Shown piece after piece: positions 34,481 through 44,283 of a DNA stretch of 64,000 nucleotides (position 1 is its first letter; each line of letters starts with the position of its first letter). The stretch is taken from contig NZ_LIOL01000003.1 of the NCBI RefSeq assembly GCF_001418005.1, forward strand, positions 186,001 through 250,000, written 5' to 3'. The notes under the pieces were generated by a model, which was not told the DNA's origin, searched no databases, and saw nothing but the letters and a program-made list of their open reading frames with translations. The DNA comes from Chelatococcus sambhunathii. Lineage in GTDB: Bacteria; Pseudomonadota; Alphaproteobacteria; Rhizobiales; Beijerinckiaceae. A program made the translations under genes and the position numbers.

Positions 34481-34669
34481 ATGCCTGATCGGCAGGAGCC
34501 GGCCACGACGGAAACAGTGCCAACCCCCTCGCGGCGGGAAGAATTCTCCGCCTTCATCATCCTTGCCATCCTGATCTGGCCGGTTCTGGCCGTCGGCATT
34601 GTCGGCGGCTACGGCTTCCTCGTATGGATGTGGCAGATCGTCTTCGGCCCGCCGGGCCCTCCGCATTGA
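34481..34669 (+). CDS. napE: NapE, small membrane protein of periplasmic nitrate reductase operon
   Basis: The 62-residue protein has a polar N-terminus, MPDRQEPATTETVP, then RREEFSAFIILAILIWPVLAVGIVGGYGFLVWM, a single membrane segment typical of NapE. Function is unknown, but it is usually the first gene of the rhizobial/paracoccal nap operon. I chose the ATG at 34481 because GGAGGAG lies upstream and the family starts here; the frame is open 31 codons earlier. Confidence 0.9.
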   Translation: MPDRQEPATTETVPTPSRREEFSAFIILAILIWPVLAVGIVGGYGFLVWMWQIVFGPPGPPH

Positions 34670-34680
34670 GGAGGCCAATC

Positions 34681-35181
34681 GTGAGCGAGGCACCGAGGCT
34701 CGACAGACGCAGCTTCCTCAGGGGGCGGATCGCCCCCCGGCCCGAAGCCGTCCGGCCGCCCTGGTCGCGCGAGGCCACGATCACCGCCGCCTGCACGGCC
34801 TGCGGCGCCTGCGCCACGGCCTGCCCGCAACACATCTTCACGCCGGACGCCGACGGCCGCCCCGCGATCGCCTTCTCCAGCGAATGCACCTTCTGCGGCG
34901 CTTGCGCCGAAGCCTGCCCAGAGCCGGTGTTCGACGTCGCCGCACCGGCCTTTCCCCACGCGGCGGCCATCGGAGCGCAATGTTTCGCGGCGCGCGGCAT
35001 CATCTGCCAGAGCTGTGGCGACGCCTGCCCGGAAGCGGCGATCCGCTTCCGGCCGCGCCTCGGCGGCCCGGCCCTGCCGGAGATCGCGAGCGACCGCTGC
35101 ACCGGCTGTGGCGCCTGCATCGCCGCCTGCCCGGCCGCGGCGATCACCACCCACGTTCCGGCGGAGGCGGCCCATGCCTGA
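34681..35181 (+). CDS. napF: NapF, 4Fe-4S ferredoxin-type protein
   Basis: The 166-residue protein starts LDRRSFLRGR, a NapF-like N-terminus, and has four Cys clusters: CTACGACATACP, CTFCGACAEACP, an atypical CQSCGDACP, and CTGCGACIAACP. NapF is a cytoplasmic iron-sulfur protein thought to help mature NapA. The start is GTG at 34681 with GAGGAGG upstream. It overlaps napD by eight bases. Confidence 0.93.
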   Translation: MSEAPRLDRRSFLRGRIAPRPEAVRPPWSREATITAACTACGACATACPQHIFTPDADGRPAIAFSSECTFCGACAEACPEPVFDVAAPAFPHAAAIGAQCFAARGIICQSCGDACPEAAIRFRPRLGGPALPEIASDRCTGCGACIAACPAAAITTHVPAEAAHA

Positions 35182-35476
35182 GCCCGCCGTGCCCGATCCC
35201 GTTACGCGTGAGCCCGACACGACCCTTCATATCTCGAGCGCCGTGGTGCGCACCCTGCCGGACCGCTGCGCCGAGGTGGTGAAGTGCGTAGGCGCCCTTC
35301 CCGACACGGAGATCCATCACGTCGCGGACGGCAGGATCGTCGTGGTGATGGAAGGGCCGGACAGCGCCACCCTCGGCGGGCGCCTGGCGACGATCGCCAC
35401 CTTCGACGGCGTCCTGTCCGCCAATCTCGTGTTCGAGCAGATCACAACCCTTGCAGACCTTGGAGAATCGCCATGA
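35174..35476 (+). CDS. napD: NapD, chaperone for NapA
   Basis: The 100-residue protein has the NapD pattern: [44 protein letters not shown]. NapD binds the Tat signal peptide of NapA and holds export until the Mo cofactor is inserted. It overlaps napF upstream and napA downstream (ATGA), so translation is coupled. Confidence 0.93.
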   Translation: MPEPAVPDPVTREPDTTLHISSAVVRTLPDRCAEVVKCVGALPDTEIHHVADGRIVVVMEGPDSATLGGRLATIATFDGVLSANLVFEQITTLADLGESP

Positions 35477-37965
35477 CGCTCTCGCGGCGAGACATGTTGA
35501 AGGCGCAGGCCGCCAGCGTCGCGGCCATGGCAGCCGGCATCCACACGGCCGCCGCCCAGCCGGTCATGGGCGGCGTCGAGACGCTGGAGATCCAGTGGTC
35601 GAAAGCGCCCTGCCGCTTCTGCGGCACGGGCTGCGGCGTCATGGTGGGCGTCAAGGAAGGCAAGGTCATCGCCACCCACGGCGACGTCAAGGCCGAGGTC
35701 AACCGCGGCCTCAACTGCATCAAAGGCTACTTTCTTTCCAAGATCATGTACGGCGCCGACCGGCTGACCCAGCCGCTGCTGCGCAAGAAGGGCGGCGTCT
35801 ACGCCAAGGACGGTGATTTCACGCCCGTGACCTGGGACGAGGCCTTCGACGTCATGGCCGCCAAGGCCAAGGAGGTCCTGAAGGCCAAGGGGCCGGAAGC
35901 GGTCGGCATGTTCGGCTCCGGCCAGTGGACGATCTGGGAGGGCTATGCGGCGACCAAGCTGATGCGCGCCGGCTTCCGATCCAACAATCTCGACCCCAAC
36001 GCCCGCCACTGCATGGCCTCAGCGGCCTATGCCTTCATGCGCACCTTCGGCATGGACGAGCCGATGGGCTGCTACGACGACATCGAAGCCACGGACGCCT
36101 TCGTGCTGTGGGGCTCGAACATGGCGGAGATGCACCCGATCCTGTGGACGCGCATCGCCGACCGGCGTCTTGGCCATCCGCATGTGAAGGTGGCCGTCCT
36201 CTCCACCTTCACCAACCGCAGCGCCGACCTCGCCGACATTCCCATCGTCTTCAAGCCGGGCACGGACCTCGCCATCCTCAACTACATCGCCAACCACATC
36301 ATCACGACCGGGCGGGTGAACGAGGATTTCGTCGGCAAGCACACCACCTTCGTCAAGGCCGCCACCGACATCGGCTACGGCCTGCGCGACGACGACCCGC
36401 GCGAGGTCGAGGCGCGCAAGGCGAAGGACGTCACGGCGATGGAGCCGACCGACTTCGAGACCTTCAAGCGCTTCGTCGCCGACTACACGCTCGAGAAGGT
36501 GTCGGAGCTCTCCGGTGTCGAGCCCGGCTTCCTCCGCGAGCTCGCCGAGCTCTATGCCGACCCCGCCCGCAAGGTCGTCTCGCTGTGGACCATGGGCTTC
36601 AACCAGCACGTGCGCGGCGTGTGGGCGAACCAACTCGTCTATAATCTGCACCTGCTGACGGGCAAAATCTCCGAGCCGGGCAACAGCCCCTTCTCGCTGA
36701 CCGGCCAGCCTTCAGCCTGCGGCACGGCCCGTGAGGTCGGCACCTTCGCGCACCGCCTGCCGGCCGACATGACGGTGGTCAACCCCGAGCACCGCAAGAA
36801 GGCCGAGGAGATCTGGCGCATCCCGCACGGCATCATCCCGGAGAAACCCGGCTACCACGCCGTGCAGCAGGACAGGATGCTGCACGATGGCAAGCTCAAC
36901 TTCTACTGGATTCAGGTCAACAACAACCTGCAGGCGGCGCCGAACAGCTCGAACGAGACCTATCCCGGCTATCGCAATCCCGAGAACTTCATCGTCGTCT
37001 CCGACGCCTATCCGACGGTGACGGCGCTTGCCGCCGACCTCATCCTGCCCGCGGCCATGTGGGTCGAGAAGGAAGGCGCTTACGGCAACGCCGAGCGGCG
37101 CACGCATTTCTGGCACCAGCTCGTCAATGCGCCCGGCGAGGCGCGCTCCGACCTCTGGCAGATGATGGAATTCTCCAGGCGCTTCACGACCGACGAGGTA
37201 TGGCCGGCGGAGATCCTCGAGCAGAACCCCAATTACAAGGGCCTGACGCTGTTCGACGTGCTGTTCCGCAACGGCAACGTCGACCGGTTCCCTCTCGCCG
37301 AGCTCGATCCGAACTACGAGAACGTGGAGGCCAGGCACTTCGGCTTCTACGTGCAGAAGGGCTTGTTCGAGGAATATGCGGAGTTCGGGCGTGGTCACGG
37401 GCACGACCTCGCGCCCTTCGACACCTACCATAAGGAGCGCGGCCTGCGCTGGCCGGTGGTCGACGGCAAGGAAACCCTGTGGCGCTACCGCGAGGGCTAC
37501 GACCCCTATGTCGAGAAGGGCAAGGGTGTCGCCTTCTACGGCAATCCGGACGGGCGCGCGAAGATCGTCGCCGCGCCCTACGAGCCGCCCGCCGAAGTGC
37601 CGGACACGGAGTTCGACCTGTGGCTCGTCACCGGCCGCGTCCTGGAGCACTGGCATTCCGGCTCCATGACCATGCGGGTGCCCGAGCTCTACAAGGCCTT
37701 CCCTGGCGCGCGCTGCTTCATGCATCCCGACGACGCGCGCCAGCGCGGCCTCAACCAGGGGGCCGAGATCCGGCTGATCTCGCGCCGCGGCGAAATCCGT
37801 ACGCGCGTCGAGACGCGCGGGCGCAACCGCATGCCGCCCGGCGTGGTCTTCGTGCCCTGGTTCGACGCGAGCCAGCTTATCAACAAGGCGACGCTCGACG
37901 CCACCGATCCCATCTCCAAACAGACGGACTTCAAGAAATGTGCGGTCAAGGTCGTTCCCGTCTGA
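35473..37965 (+). CDS. napA: Periplasmic nitrate reductase, catalytic subunit
   Basis: The 830-residue protein is full length. A Tat signal ([26 protein letters not shown]) is followed by the 4Fe-4S motif [25 protein letters not shown]...NCIKGY and the Mo-bis-MGD domains; the Mo-ligand Cys is in the ARHCMASA segment, as in other Nap enzymes. It reduces nitrate to nitrite in the periplasm with electrons from NapB. It is coupled to napD (ATGA) and overlaps napB by 28 bases. Confidence 0.97.
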   Translation: MTLSRRDMLKAQAASVAAMAAGIHTAAAQPVMGGVETLEIQWSKAPCRFCGTGCGVMVGVKEGKVIATHGDVKAEVNRGLNCIKGYFLSKIMYGADRLTQPLLRKKGGVYAKDGDFTPVTWDEAFDVMAAKAKEVLKAKGPEAVGMFGSGQWTIWEGYAATKLMRAGFRSNNLDPNARHCMASAAYAFMRTFGMDEPMGCYDDIEATDAFVLWGSNMAEMHPILWTRIADRRLGHPHVKVAVLSTFTNRSADLADIPIVFKPGTDLAILNYIANHIITTGRVNEDFVGKHTTFVKAATDIGYGLRDDDPREVEARKAKDVTAMEPTDFETFKRFVADYTLEKVSELSGVEPGFLRELAELYADPARKVVSLWTMGFNQHVRGVWANQLVYNLHLLTGKISEPGNSPFSLTGQPSACGTAREVGTFAHRLPADMTVVNPEHRKKAEEIWRIPHGIIPEKPGYHAVQQDRMLHDGKLNFYWIQVNNNLQAAPNSSNETYPGYRNPENFIVVSDAYPTVTALAADLILPAAMWVEKEGAYGNAERRTHFWHQLVNAPGEARSDLWQMMEFSRRFTTDEVWPAEILEQNPNYKGLTLFDVLFRNGNVDRFPLAELDPNYENVEARHFGFYVQKGLFEEYAEFGRGHGHDLAPFDTYHKERGLRWPVVDGKETLWRYREGYDPYVEKGKGVAFYGNPDGRAKIVAAPYEPPAEVPDTEFDLWLVTGRVLEHWHSGSMTMRVPELYKAFPGARCFMHPDDARQRGLNQGAEIRLISRRGEIRTRVETRGRNRMPPGVVFVPWFDASQLINKATLDATDPISKQTDFKKCAVKVVPV

Positions 37966-38435
37966 ACCCGCCGGCCAGCGCCTTCCGCGCCGGGCTCGCC
38001 GCAGCCTGCCTCGTGCTCTTCGCGGGCGCCCTCTCGGCCGCGGGCGAGGCACCGCAGATCGTGCCGCGCCTGACCGGCGAGGCCGCGCCGATGAGCGAGG
38101 TGAAGGCCCCGCCGCTGGCGCGTCCGATCGTCGATGACGTCAAGCGCATGCGCAACTATCCCGAGCAACCGCCGGTGATCCCCCATTCCATTGAGGGTTA
38201 CCAGCTGACGCTGAACACCAACCGCTGCCTGTCCTGCCACAAGCGGGAGTTCACCGAGGGCTCCGGCGCGCCCATGATCAGCATCACGCATTTCATGGAC
38301 CGGGACGGGCAGGTGCTGTCCGACGTCACGCCGCGGCGCTACTTCTGCACCCAGTGCCACGTGCCGCAGACCGATGCGTCGCCGCTCGTGCCCAATCTTT
38401 TCCAGGACGCCAGCAAGCTCGGCGGACAACGATAA
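37938..38435 (+). CDS. napB: NapB, diheme cytochrome c subunit of nitrate reductase
   Basis: The 165-residue protein has a signal peptide ([21 protein letters not shown]) and two heme motifs, CLSCH and CTQCH, plus the [42 protein letters not shown] segment of NapB. It passes electrons from NapC to NapA. The ATG at 37938 lies inside napA with a weak ribosome site, so translation probably depends on napA. No other start fits the signal peptide. Confidence 0.95.
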   Translation: MCGQGRSRLNPPASAFRAGLAAACLVLFAGALSAAGEAPQIVPRLTGEAAPMSEVKAPPLARPIVDDVKRMRNYPEQPPVIPHSIEGYQLTLNTNRCLSCHKREFTEGSGAPMISITHFMDRDGQVLSDVTPRRYFCTQCHVPQTDASPLVPNLFQDASKLGGQR

Positions 38436-38444
38436 GGGGCTGCC

Positions 38445-39167
38445 ATGCAGGGGCTGAGAAACCTCTTCGGACGGCTGTGGCAGGTCTGCTTGCGCTTCTG
38501 GCACGTCATCACGCGGCCGAGCGCCTATCTCAGTCTGGGCTTCCTGACGCTTGGCGGCTTCATCTGCGGCGTCATCTTCTGGGGCGGCTTCAACACCGCG
38601 CTCGAGGTCACCAACACCGAGAAATTCTGCATCTCCTGCCACGAGATGCACGACAATGTCTATCAGGAGCTCACCCAGACGGTGCACTTCTCGAACCGCT
38701 CGGGCGTGCGTGCGAGCTGCCCCGACTGCCACGTGCCGCACAACTGGACGGACAAGATCGCCCGCAAGATGCAGGCTTCGAAGGAAGTGTGGGGCAAGAT
38801 CTTCGGCACCATCAACACGCGCCAGAAGTTTCTCGACGCCCGGCTCGAGCTCGCCAAGCACGAATGGGCGCGCCTCAAGGCGAACGACTCGCTCGAATGC
38901 CGCAACTGCCACTCGTCCATCGCCATGGACTTCACGAAGCAGACGCGGCGCGCGGCGGAGATCCACAGCCGCTATCTCGTCACCGGCGAGCGCACCTGCA
39001 TCGACTGCCACAAGGGCATCGCCCATCTCCTGCCGGACATGACGGGCATCGAACCGGGCTGGACGGTCGACCCCGAGCTCGAAGCCTCCGGCCGCCAGTC
39101 CTGGCACGGCGGCAGCGAAGGCCTCGACGCCGTCCGCGCCTATCTCGCCGGTATCGAGGCGCAATAG
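38445..39167 (+). CDS. napC: NapC, membrane-anchored tetraheme cytochrome c
   Basis: The 240-residue protein has an N-terminal anchor ([24 protein letters not shown]) and four CxxCH hemes at residues 62-66, 92-96, 152-156 and 185-189. NapC oxidises quinol in the membrane and supplies NapAB. It ends the napEFDABC operon, nine bases after napB. The hemes and anchor match the NapC/NirT family. Confidence 0.96.
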   Translation: MQGLRNLFGRLWQVCLRFWHVITRPSAYLSLGFLTLGGFICGVIFWGGFNTALEVTNTEKFCISCHEMHDNVYQELTQTVHFSNRSGVRASCPDCHVPHNWTDKIARKMQASKEVWGKIFGTINTRQKFLDARLELAKHEWARLKANDSLECRNCHSSIAMDFTKQTRRAAEIHSRYLVTGERTCIDCHKGIAHLLPDMTGIEPGWTVDPELEASGRQSWHGGSEGLDAVRAYLAGIEAQ

Positions 39168-39203
39168 TCGCTTAGCCGAAGAACAAACGCTCCCTCTCCC
39201 GCG

Positions 39204-39293
39204 TGATGGCCGGGCTCGTCCCGGCCATCCACGCCTCCGACGTTGGACGTCGTTCCAAGGCATGGATGCCCGCGACGAGCGCGGGCATGACGG
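39204..39293. repeat. Rhizobiales dispersed intergenic repeat, copy 1
   Basis: A 90-bp element, ~91% identical to copy 2 exactly 200 bases downstream. It has two inverted repeats (GCCGGGctcGTCCCGGC and GCCCGCGacgagCGCGGGC). Read in one frame it gives the peptide MAGLVPAIHA, a known spurious translation of repeats scattered in Hyphomicrobiales genomes. It lies between napC and the aminotransferase and may act as a transcript end. Confidence 0.75.
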
Positions 39294-39403
39294 TGGGGCT
39301 TGTTGCGTCTCGCCGCAGCACGGGCGCTCCATGGCACTTCGTCGACGCCAGGAACAGGAACGCGCGGGCGACATTTCCGCCGCTGATCCGGCCCTCGCCA
39401 CCG

Positions 39404-39493
39404 TCATGGCCGGGCTTGTCCCGGCCATCCACGCGTCCGACGTTGGACGTCTTTCCAAGGCGTGGATGCCCGCGACAGGCGCGGGCCTGACGG
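39404..39493. repeat. Rhizobiales dispersed intergenic repeat, copy 2
   Basis: Second 90-bp copy, same orientation as copy 1, differing at about eight positions. The 110 bases between copies hold no gene. The gap 39168-39534 (367 bases) consists of these two copies and short linkers. Confidence 0.75.
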
Positions 39494-39534
39494 CGCGGCT
39501 ACGCGAGGACGAGACTCGCGCAGGCTGCCGGCAT

Positions 39535-40701
39535 TCAAAGCCGGAAAGCCGCCAGCCGCTCCGGCAGGCGGGCGATCTCCTCCGCCTCCACATTGGCGAA
39601 GGCGACGCGCACATGGGCGTCAGCGCTCTCACCGAAATAGCTGCCTGGCAGCGCGAGCACGCCGCGCTCGGCGGCGAGCCGCTCGGCCACGCTCCGCCCC
39701 TTGCGGCCGGGGAAGGGATGGCGCAGATAGGCGAAATAGGCGCCGATCGAGGTGACGCCCCACTCCGGCAGATCGGCGAGCGCAGCACGGAAGGCGGCAA
39801 GCCGGCGGTTGATGTCCTCGGCATTGGCGGCGCGCCACCCGGCAAGCGCCGGGATCGCCCAGGCGAGCGCCGCTTGGCCGGTGCGCGGGGCGCAGATCTG
39901 CAGGCAGTCGAGCACCTTGGTGATCTCGGCGATGACGGGCGTGCCGGCGATGAGGGCGCCGAGCCGGTGCCCGGGAATGCCGTAGGCCTTCGAGAAGCTG
40001 TAGAGCTGGATGACGTTGTCGCGCCACGTCTCCCCCGCCAGCAGATCATGCGGCCGGCCCGCCTCCGGCGGCAGGAAGTCGCGGTAGGTCTCGTCGATGA
40101 CGAGCCACAGGTTGCGCCGCCGGCACAGCTCGGCAAAGCGCGCGATGACGTCAGGCGGATAGACGGCACCGGTCGGGTTGTTGGGCGTGACGAGGACGAT
40201 GGCGCGCAGGCGCTCGTCGACGAGCGCTTCCGCAGCTTCCGGATCCGGGACGAAACCGGCCTCCTGATCACAGGGCAGCGGCCGCGCCTCGATGCCCAGC
40301 ATTGCGAGCGTCATCTGGTGGTTGAAGTACCACGGCGTCGGCAGTAGCACCGCCTCCCCGGCCTGCGCGAGTGCAAGCATGACGACGAAGAAGGCCTGGT
40401 TGCAGCCGGCCGTGACGGCAATCTCCTCCGGCATCACCGGTCCGCCGTAGAGCCCGGACACATGCTGCGCATATGTTTCGCGCAGGGATCTGTCGCCCGT
40501 GATGGCGCCGTAGCGGGCGGCTTCCGCACTGGCGGCTGCCTCCGCCAGCTTCTTCAACATGTCGGCATGGGGCGGGCGCCCCGGCACGGCCTGCGACAGG
40601 TCGATGAACGGGCCGAAGGCGCCGTCATAGGCGGCGCGCCAGGCTTGCGCCTCGGGGACGGGCGGGCTCGCCGTGGCGGCGAGAAGGGGATTGACCGGCA
40701 T
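39535..40701 (-). CDS. Class I/II PLP-dependent aminotransferase
   Basis: The 388-residue protein is a fold-type I aminotransferase: AEAARYGAITGDRSLRETYA near the N-terminus, TAGCNQAFFVVMLAL, LVTPNNPTGAVYPPDVI, WLVIDETYRDF and the PLP lysine in LYSFSKAYGIPGHRLGALIAG. The substrate is not evident. It is on the same strand as, and 52 bases after, a LysR regulator, whose divergent neighbour is an agmatinase-family gene. A role in catabolism of an amino compound in that pathway is possible. Confidence 0.9.
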   Translation of the reverse strand: MPVNPLLAATASPPVPEAQAWRAAYDGAFGPFIDLSQAVPGRPPHADMLKKLAEAAASAEAARYGAITGDRSLRETYAQHVSGLYGGPVMPEEIAVTAGCNQAFFVVMLALAQAGEAVLLPTPWYFNHQMTLAMLGIEARPLPCDQEAGFVPDPEAAEALVDERLRAIVLVTPNNPTGAVYPPDVIARFAELCRRRNLWLVIDETYRDFLPPEAGRPHDLLAGETWRDNVIQLYSFSKAYGIPGHRLGALIAGTPVIAEITKVLDCLQICAPRTGQAALAWAIPALAGWRAANAEDINRRLAAFRAALADLPEWGVTSIGAYFAYLRHPFPGRKGRSVAERLAAERGVLALPGSYFGESADAHVRVAFANVEAEEIARLPERLAAFRL

Positions 40702-40753
40702 CGGATGTGTCTCGGATGGGAAAGCGGCGCGCGTGACGCCGCGGGTTAGCCTG

Positions 40754-41737
40754 TCAGGAGGCGCGTTGCAACTCGCGCCGGCGGGTCCGCGCCCGTCGCG
40801 GCGTCCGCTCCGGCCGCGCCTCGTCCCGGACGCGCTCGGCAAAGAGCCAGTCGATGAAGGCGCGCACCATCGGCGTGTTGCGCAATTCGCTCCGGGTGAC
40901 GATGAAGAAGGCGTCGGGCGCTGGCACGGCGAGGTCGAACGGCACGATCAGCCGCCCGTCCGCCAGGAGCCGGCTCACCGTCACCGTGTCGCCGAGCGCC
41001 ACCCCCAAGCCGTTGATCGCCGCCTCGAGCGCGAGATGGGCGTTCGACATGAAATGCCGGCGGCCATAGGCCAGCGTCGGCGCCTTGGCCGCAGCGAGCC
41101 AGCTGTTCCATTCGCGCCCGTCGTCGCCGTGCAGGAGAACGTGGCTGGCGAGATCCGCCACCTCGCGCAGCGGCCGGCTGTTGGCGAGCGTTGGGCTGCA
41201 GACGGGAAAGAGCGAGATGTCCGTCCAGGGCTCGACGACGCGGTCCGGCCAATGGCCGTCGCCGTAGACGAGGGCGAGATCCACCCGGTCGGAATAGATC
41301 TCGCGCGGGTCGTTGGAAGCGATGAGCTTGAGGCGGACGCCGGGATGACGCTCCGTGAAGCTGCCGAGCCGCGGCACCAGCCAGAAAGACGCCACCGCCT
41401 GCACGCAGCTCACCACCAGCTCGCCCTCCGTCGTCGGCCGTGTGAGCAGGGCGACCGCCTCGGCGATGGAACCGAAGGCGCCGGCAACGACCGGGAGCAG
41501 CGCCGCCCCGTGCGGCGACAGCGCGAGCCGTCCGCCCCGCCGCTCGAACAGTTGCACCTTGAGTGCCATCTCGAGTGCCCTGATCTGATGGCTCACCGCC
41601 CCGTGCGTCACGTGCAGCTCGGCCGCCGCGCGCGAGACCGAGAGGTGACGCGCCGTCACCTCGAAGGCGCGCAGGGGATTGAGGGGCGGCAGGCGTTTGG
41701 ACACGGCGCCATCGTCCGGGCTGTGAAAATTCCTCAC
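40754..41737 (-). CDS. LysR family regulator (GcvA-like)
   Basis: The 327-residue protein has an N-terminal HTH (residues ~20-75: LNPLRAFEVTARHLSVSRAAAELHVTHGAVSHQIRALE) of the GcvA/AmpR branch and a type-2 periplasmic-binding-like effector domain. It is divergent from the agmatinase-family gene and ABC importer and probably controls them. The start is GTG at 41737 with AGAGG seven bases upstream; a GTG 11 codons later is possible. The C-terminal tail is very Arg-rich. Confidence 0.9.
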   Translation of the reverse strand: MRNFHSPDDGAVSKRLPPLNPLRAFEVTARHLSVSRAAAELHVTHGAVSHQIRALEMALKVQLFERRGGRLALSPHGAALLPVVAGAFGSIAEAVALLTRPTTEGELVVSCVQAVASFWLVPRLGSFTERHPGVRLKLIASNDPREIYSDRVDLALVYGDGHWPDRVVEPWTDISLFPVCSPTLANSRPLREVADLASHVLLHGDDGREWNSWLAAAKAPTLAYGRRHFMSNAHLALEAAINGLGVALGDTVTVSRLLADGRLIVPFDLAVPAPDAFFIVTRSELRNTPMVRAFIDWLFAERVRDEARPERTPRRARTRRRELQRAS

Positions 41738-41976
41738 AGATTAGCCTCTAATAATCTCGCTTGCCAGCAGCCGGGCGAGTCTGCAGCATCGTCATATCAA
41801 GAGGGTGCGTACGTGCGGAGCGCATTGGCATCAGCATATATTTCAACAGAACCCATCTTACAACAATCCATATACGTTGTCTGAAAATCATATAGGAAAT
41901 TATCATAGCATAGTCATATCGTAGTTTCTCCACCGCGGGAGAAATTGAGCAACTTTACAAGGATTGGACGCTTGCC

Positions 41977-43038
41977 ATGACGATCAATGAGAAGAACCTC
42001 GCGCGGCTCAGGGAGAAATACGGTGCAGGGCATGGCGGCTCCGTCTTCGATCCGCGCTTTCGCAAGGTGGCCGAGCGGATCTTCAGCGCCAAGGGCACAC
42101 GCGCCCTGCCCTATGGCGGCGTGCCGACCTTCCTGTCGGCGCCATACCGCCCGGTCGGCCCCGAGGAGACGACCTTCGGCGACCTTCAGGTGGCGCTCGT
42201 CGGCGTGCCCATGGACCTCGGCGTCACCAACCGCTCCGGCTCGCGCTTCGGCCCGCGGGCACTGCGCACCATCGAGCGCATCGGCCCCTACAACCATGTG
42301 CTCGACTGCATGCCCGTCGGCGAACTCACCGCCGCCGACGTCGGCGACGTGCCTTTCCGCAGCCGCTACGATCTCGAGGGCTGCCATGCCGACATCGAGT
42401 CCCATTTCCGCCGCTTCCTCGAACAGGGCGTGGCGACGCTCGCGGTGGGCGGCGACCATTCGATCACCCATCCCATTCTGCGCGCGGTCGGCCGCGAGGC
42501 ACCGGTCGGCCTCATCCACATCGATGCCCATTGCGACACGGGCGGCGCCTTCGACGGCACCAAGTTCCACCACGGCGGCCCGTTCCGCAACGCCGTGCTC
42601 GACGGCGTGCTCGACCCGACGCGCACCATCCAGATCGGCATCCGCGGCGCGGCCGAATATCTGTGGGAATTCTCCACCGATTCCGGCATGACGGTGATCC
42701 ACGCCGAGGAATTCGCCGCGATGGGTCCAGAGGCGGTCATCGCCCGGGCACGCGAGGTCGTCGGCGACGGCCCGACCTATCTCTCTTTCGACATCGACAG
42801 CCTCGATCCGGCCTTCGCGCCGGGCACCGGCACACCCGAGGTCGGCGGACTGTCGACGCGCGAGGCACAGCAACTCCTGCGCGGTCTCAAGGGGCTCAAC
42901 ATCGTCGCCGGCGATGTGGTGGAAGTGGCGCCGCAATACGATGCAACCGCCAATACGGCCCATGCCGGCGCACAGATGCTGTTCGAAATCCTCAGCCTGA
43001 TGGTCTTCAGCCCGTCGGTCGGTGGAAGGAAGGATTGA
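41977..43038 (+). CDS. Agmatinase-family ureohydrolase
   Basis: The 353-residue protein is a ureohydrolase of the arginase/agmatinase family. Mn-binding motifs are GGDHSITHPIL, HIDAHCDTGG and SFDIDSLDPAFAPGTGTPE. The family hydrolyses guanidino compounds (agmatine, guanidinobutyrate, guanidinopropionate) to urea and an amine; sequence alone does not separate these. It heads an operon with a polyamine-type ABC importer, so a guanidino compound is probably imported and then hydrolysed in the cytosol. The 239-base upstream gap is AT-rich and contains the divergent promoters. Confidence 0.92.
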   Translation: MTINEKNLARLREKYGAGHGGSVFDPRFRKVAERIFSAKGTRALPYGGVPTFLSAPYRPVGPEETTFGDLQVALVGVPMDLGVTNRSGSRFGPRALRTIERIGPYNHVLDCMPVGELTAADVGDVPFRSRYDLEGCHADIESHFRRFLEQGVATLAVGGDHSITHPILRAVGREAPVGLIHIDAHCDTGGAFDGTKFHHGGPFRNAVLDGVLDPTRTIQIGIRGAAEYLWEFSTDSGMTVIHAEEFAAMGPEAVIARAREVVGDGPTYLSFDIDSLDPAFAPGTGTPEVGGLSTREAQQLLRGLKGLNIVAGDVVEVAPQYDATANTAHAGAQMLFEILSLMVFSPSVGGRKD

Positions 43039-43117
43039 AAACCGCGTGCCGCCGGCGCTAAACGGCGGCAAGATGCATCAAACGGCGACTCAACGCCGGG
43101 ATATCGAGGGGATTGTC

Positions 43118-44203
43118 ATGACGAGACCAAATAACGGCGTCAGTCGCCGCACGATCCTTGCCGGCGGGGCCGCGGGCCTTGCCGCGCTTGGCATGCCGAC
43201 CATCCTGCGCGCCGCCGACAAGACGCTGAAGGTCGGCGTCTACGGGGGCTTCTTCAAGGATTCGTTCGACAAGCACATCTTCCCGGAGTTCACCAAGGCG
43301 ACAGGCATCGCGGTCGAGAGCATCGCCGAGCCCACGGGCGAGGCCTGGCTGGTGCAGCTGTCGCAGGCCGCTCGGGCGGGCGTCGCTCCCGCCGATGTGT
43401 CGATGATGTCGCAGACCGCGCTGCTCAAGGGCGCAGCCGGCGAGCTGTGGGCGCCGCTTGATCTGGCCAAGATGAAGAACACGGCCAGTCTCGTCGAGCG
43501 CTTCGTCAACAAGTACCCGGACGGCCGCGTCGCCGGGATCGGCGCCGTCTCCTGGTACATCACGCTCGTCACCAATACGAAGGTCTTTCCCGAGGCGCCC
43601 ACGTCCTGGGCGGCCCTGTGGGATCCGGCCAACAAGGACAAGCTCGGCCTGCTCGCCCTCGTCTCCAACTCCTTCCTCCTCGAGGTGACGGCCGCCACAT
43701 TCTTTGGGGGCACCCAGGCGCTCGACGATGAGGCCGGCCAGCTCAAGGCCTTCGAGAAGCTGGCCGAGGTCAAGCCCAACGTGAAGCTGTGGTATCGCGA
43801 CGAGGCGCAGTTCGAGCAGGCGCTGAAATCGGGCGAGATCCCGATGGGCCAGTACTATCACGACGTCACCGGCCTTGCCGCTGCCGACGGGCACCCGGTG
43901 CGCTCCACCTTCCCGAAGGAGGGCGGCATCCTGGATTCCGGCTCCTGGGCGGTCTCGCGCGCCTCCAAGGCCCTCGACGAGGCGCATGTCTTCATCGACT
44001 ACATGTGCCAGCCGCAAATCCAGGCACTGATGTCGCGCAAAGTCGGTACCTCGCCCACGGTGCGCCGCGATCTCCTCGACCTGACCGATGCCGAATTCGC
44101 GGCCGTTTCCTCCGACATTCCGCCGATCGTGCCGCGCTACGACCTCTATCTGTCGCGGGCCGACTGGCTGAACCAGAAATGGACGGAGATGATCGTCGGC
44201 TGA
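43118..44203 (+). CDS. ABC transporter solute-binding protein (PotD-like)
   Basis: The 361-residue protein has a twin-arginine-like leader (SRRTILAGGAAGLAALGMPTILRAA) and a family-1/PotD-like binding fold starting KTLKVGVYGGFFKDSFDKHIFPEFTKATGIAVE. It would bind a polyamine or guanidino compound in the periplasm. The ATG at 43118 has GAGGGG upstream. It lies 79 bases after the agmatinase-family gene and is followed by a stem-loop, then the ATPase. Confidence 0.92.
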   Translation: MTRPNNGVSRRTILAGGAAGLAALGMPTILRAADKTLKVGVYGGFFKDSFDKHIFPEFTKATGIAVESIAEPTGEAWLVQLSQAARAGVAPADVSMMSQTALLKGAAGELWAPLDLAKMKNTASLVERFVNKYPDGRVAGIGAVSWYITLVTNTKVFPEAPTSWAALWDPANKDKLGLLALVSNSFLLEVTAATFFGGTQALDDEAGQLKAFEKLAEVKPNVKLWYRDEAQFEQALKSGEIPMGQYYHDVTGLAAADGHPVRSTFPKEGGILDSGSWAVSRASKALDEAHVFIDYMCQPQIQALMSRKVGTSPTVRRDLLDLTDAEFAAVSSDIPPIVPRYDLYLSRADWLNQKWTEMIVG

Positions 44204-44208
44204 GAGGG

Positions 44209-44269
44209 GGCAATCGGCGGTAGGCAGTCGCCAGGTCTTTGCGCTACCGACTGCCCATTGCCGACTGCC
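44209..44269 (+). repeat. 22-bp imperfect stem-loop between SBP and ATPase genes
   Basis: Arms 44209-44230 and 44248-44269 pair at 18 of 22 positions with a 17-base loop; the core GGCAGTCG/CGACTGCC is exact. It starts five bases after the stop of the solute-binding protein gene and ends 14 before the ATPase start. Such structures commonly protect the 3' end of binding-protein mRNA and give it higher expression than the transport subunits. Confidence 0.6.
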
Positions 44270-44283
44270 GCAAAGGGATTCCC

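Noticed and set aside
39203-40347. Plus-strand frames translating to MAGLVPAIHA and extending into the aminotransferase region
   Set aside because: They are read-through of dispersed repeats and antisense to the aminotransferase gene.
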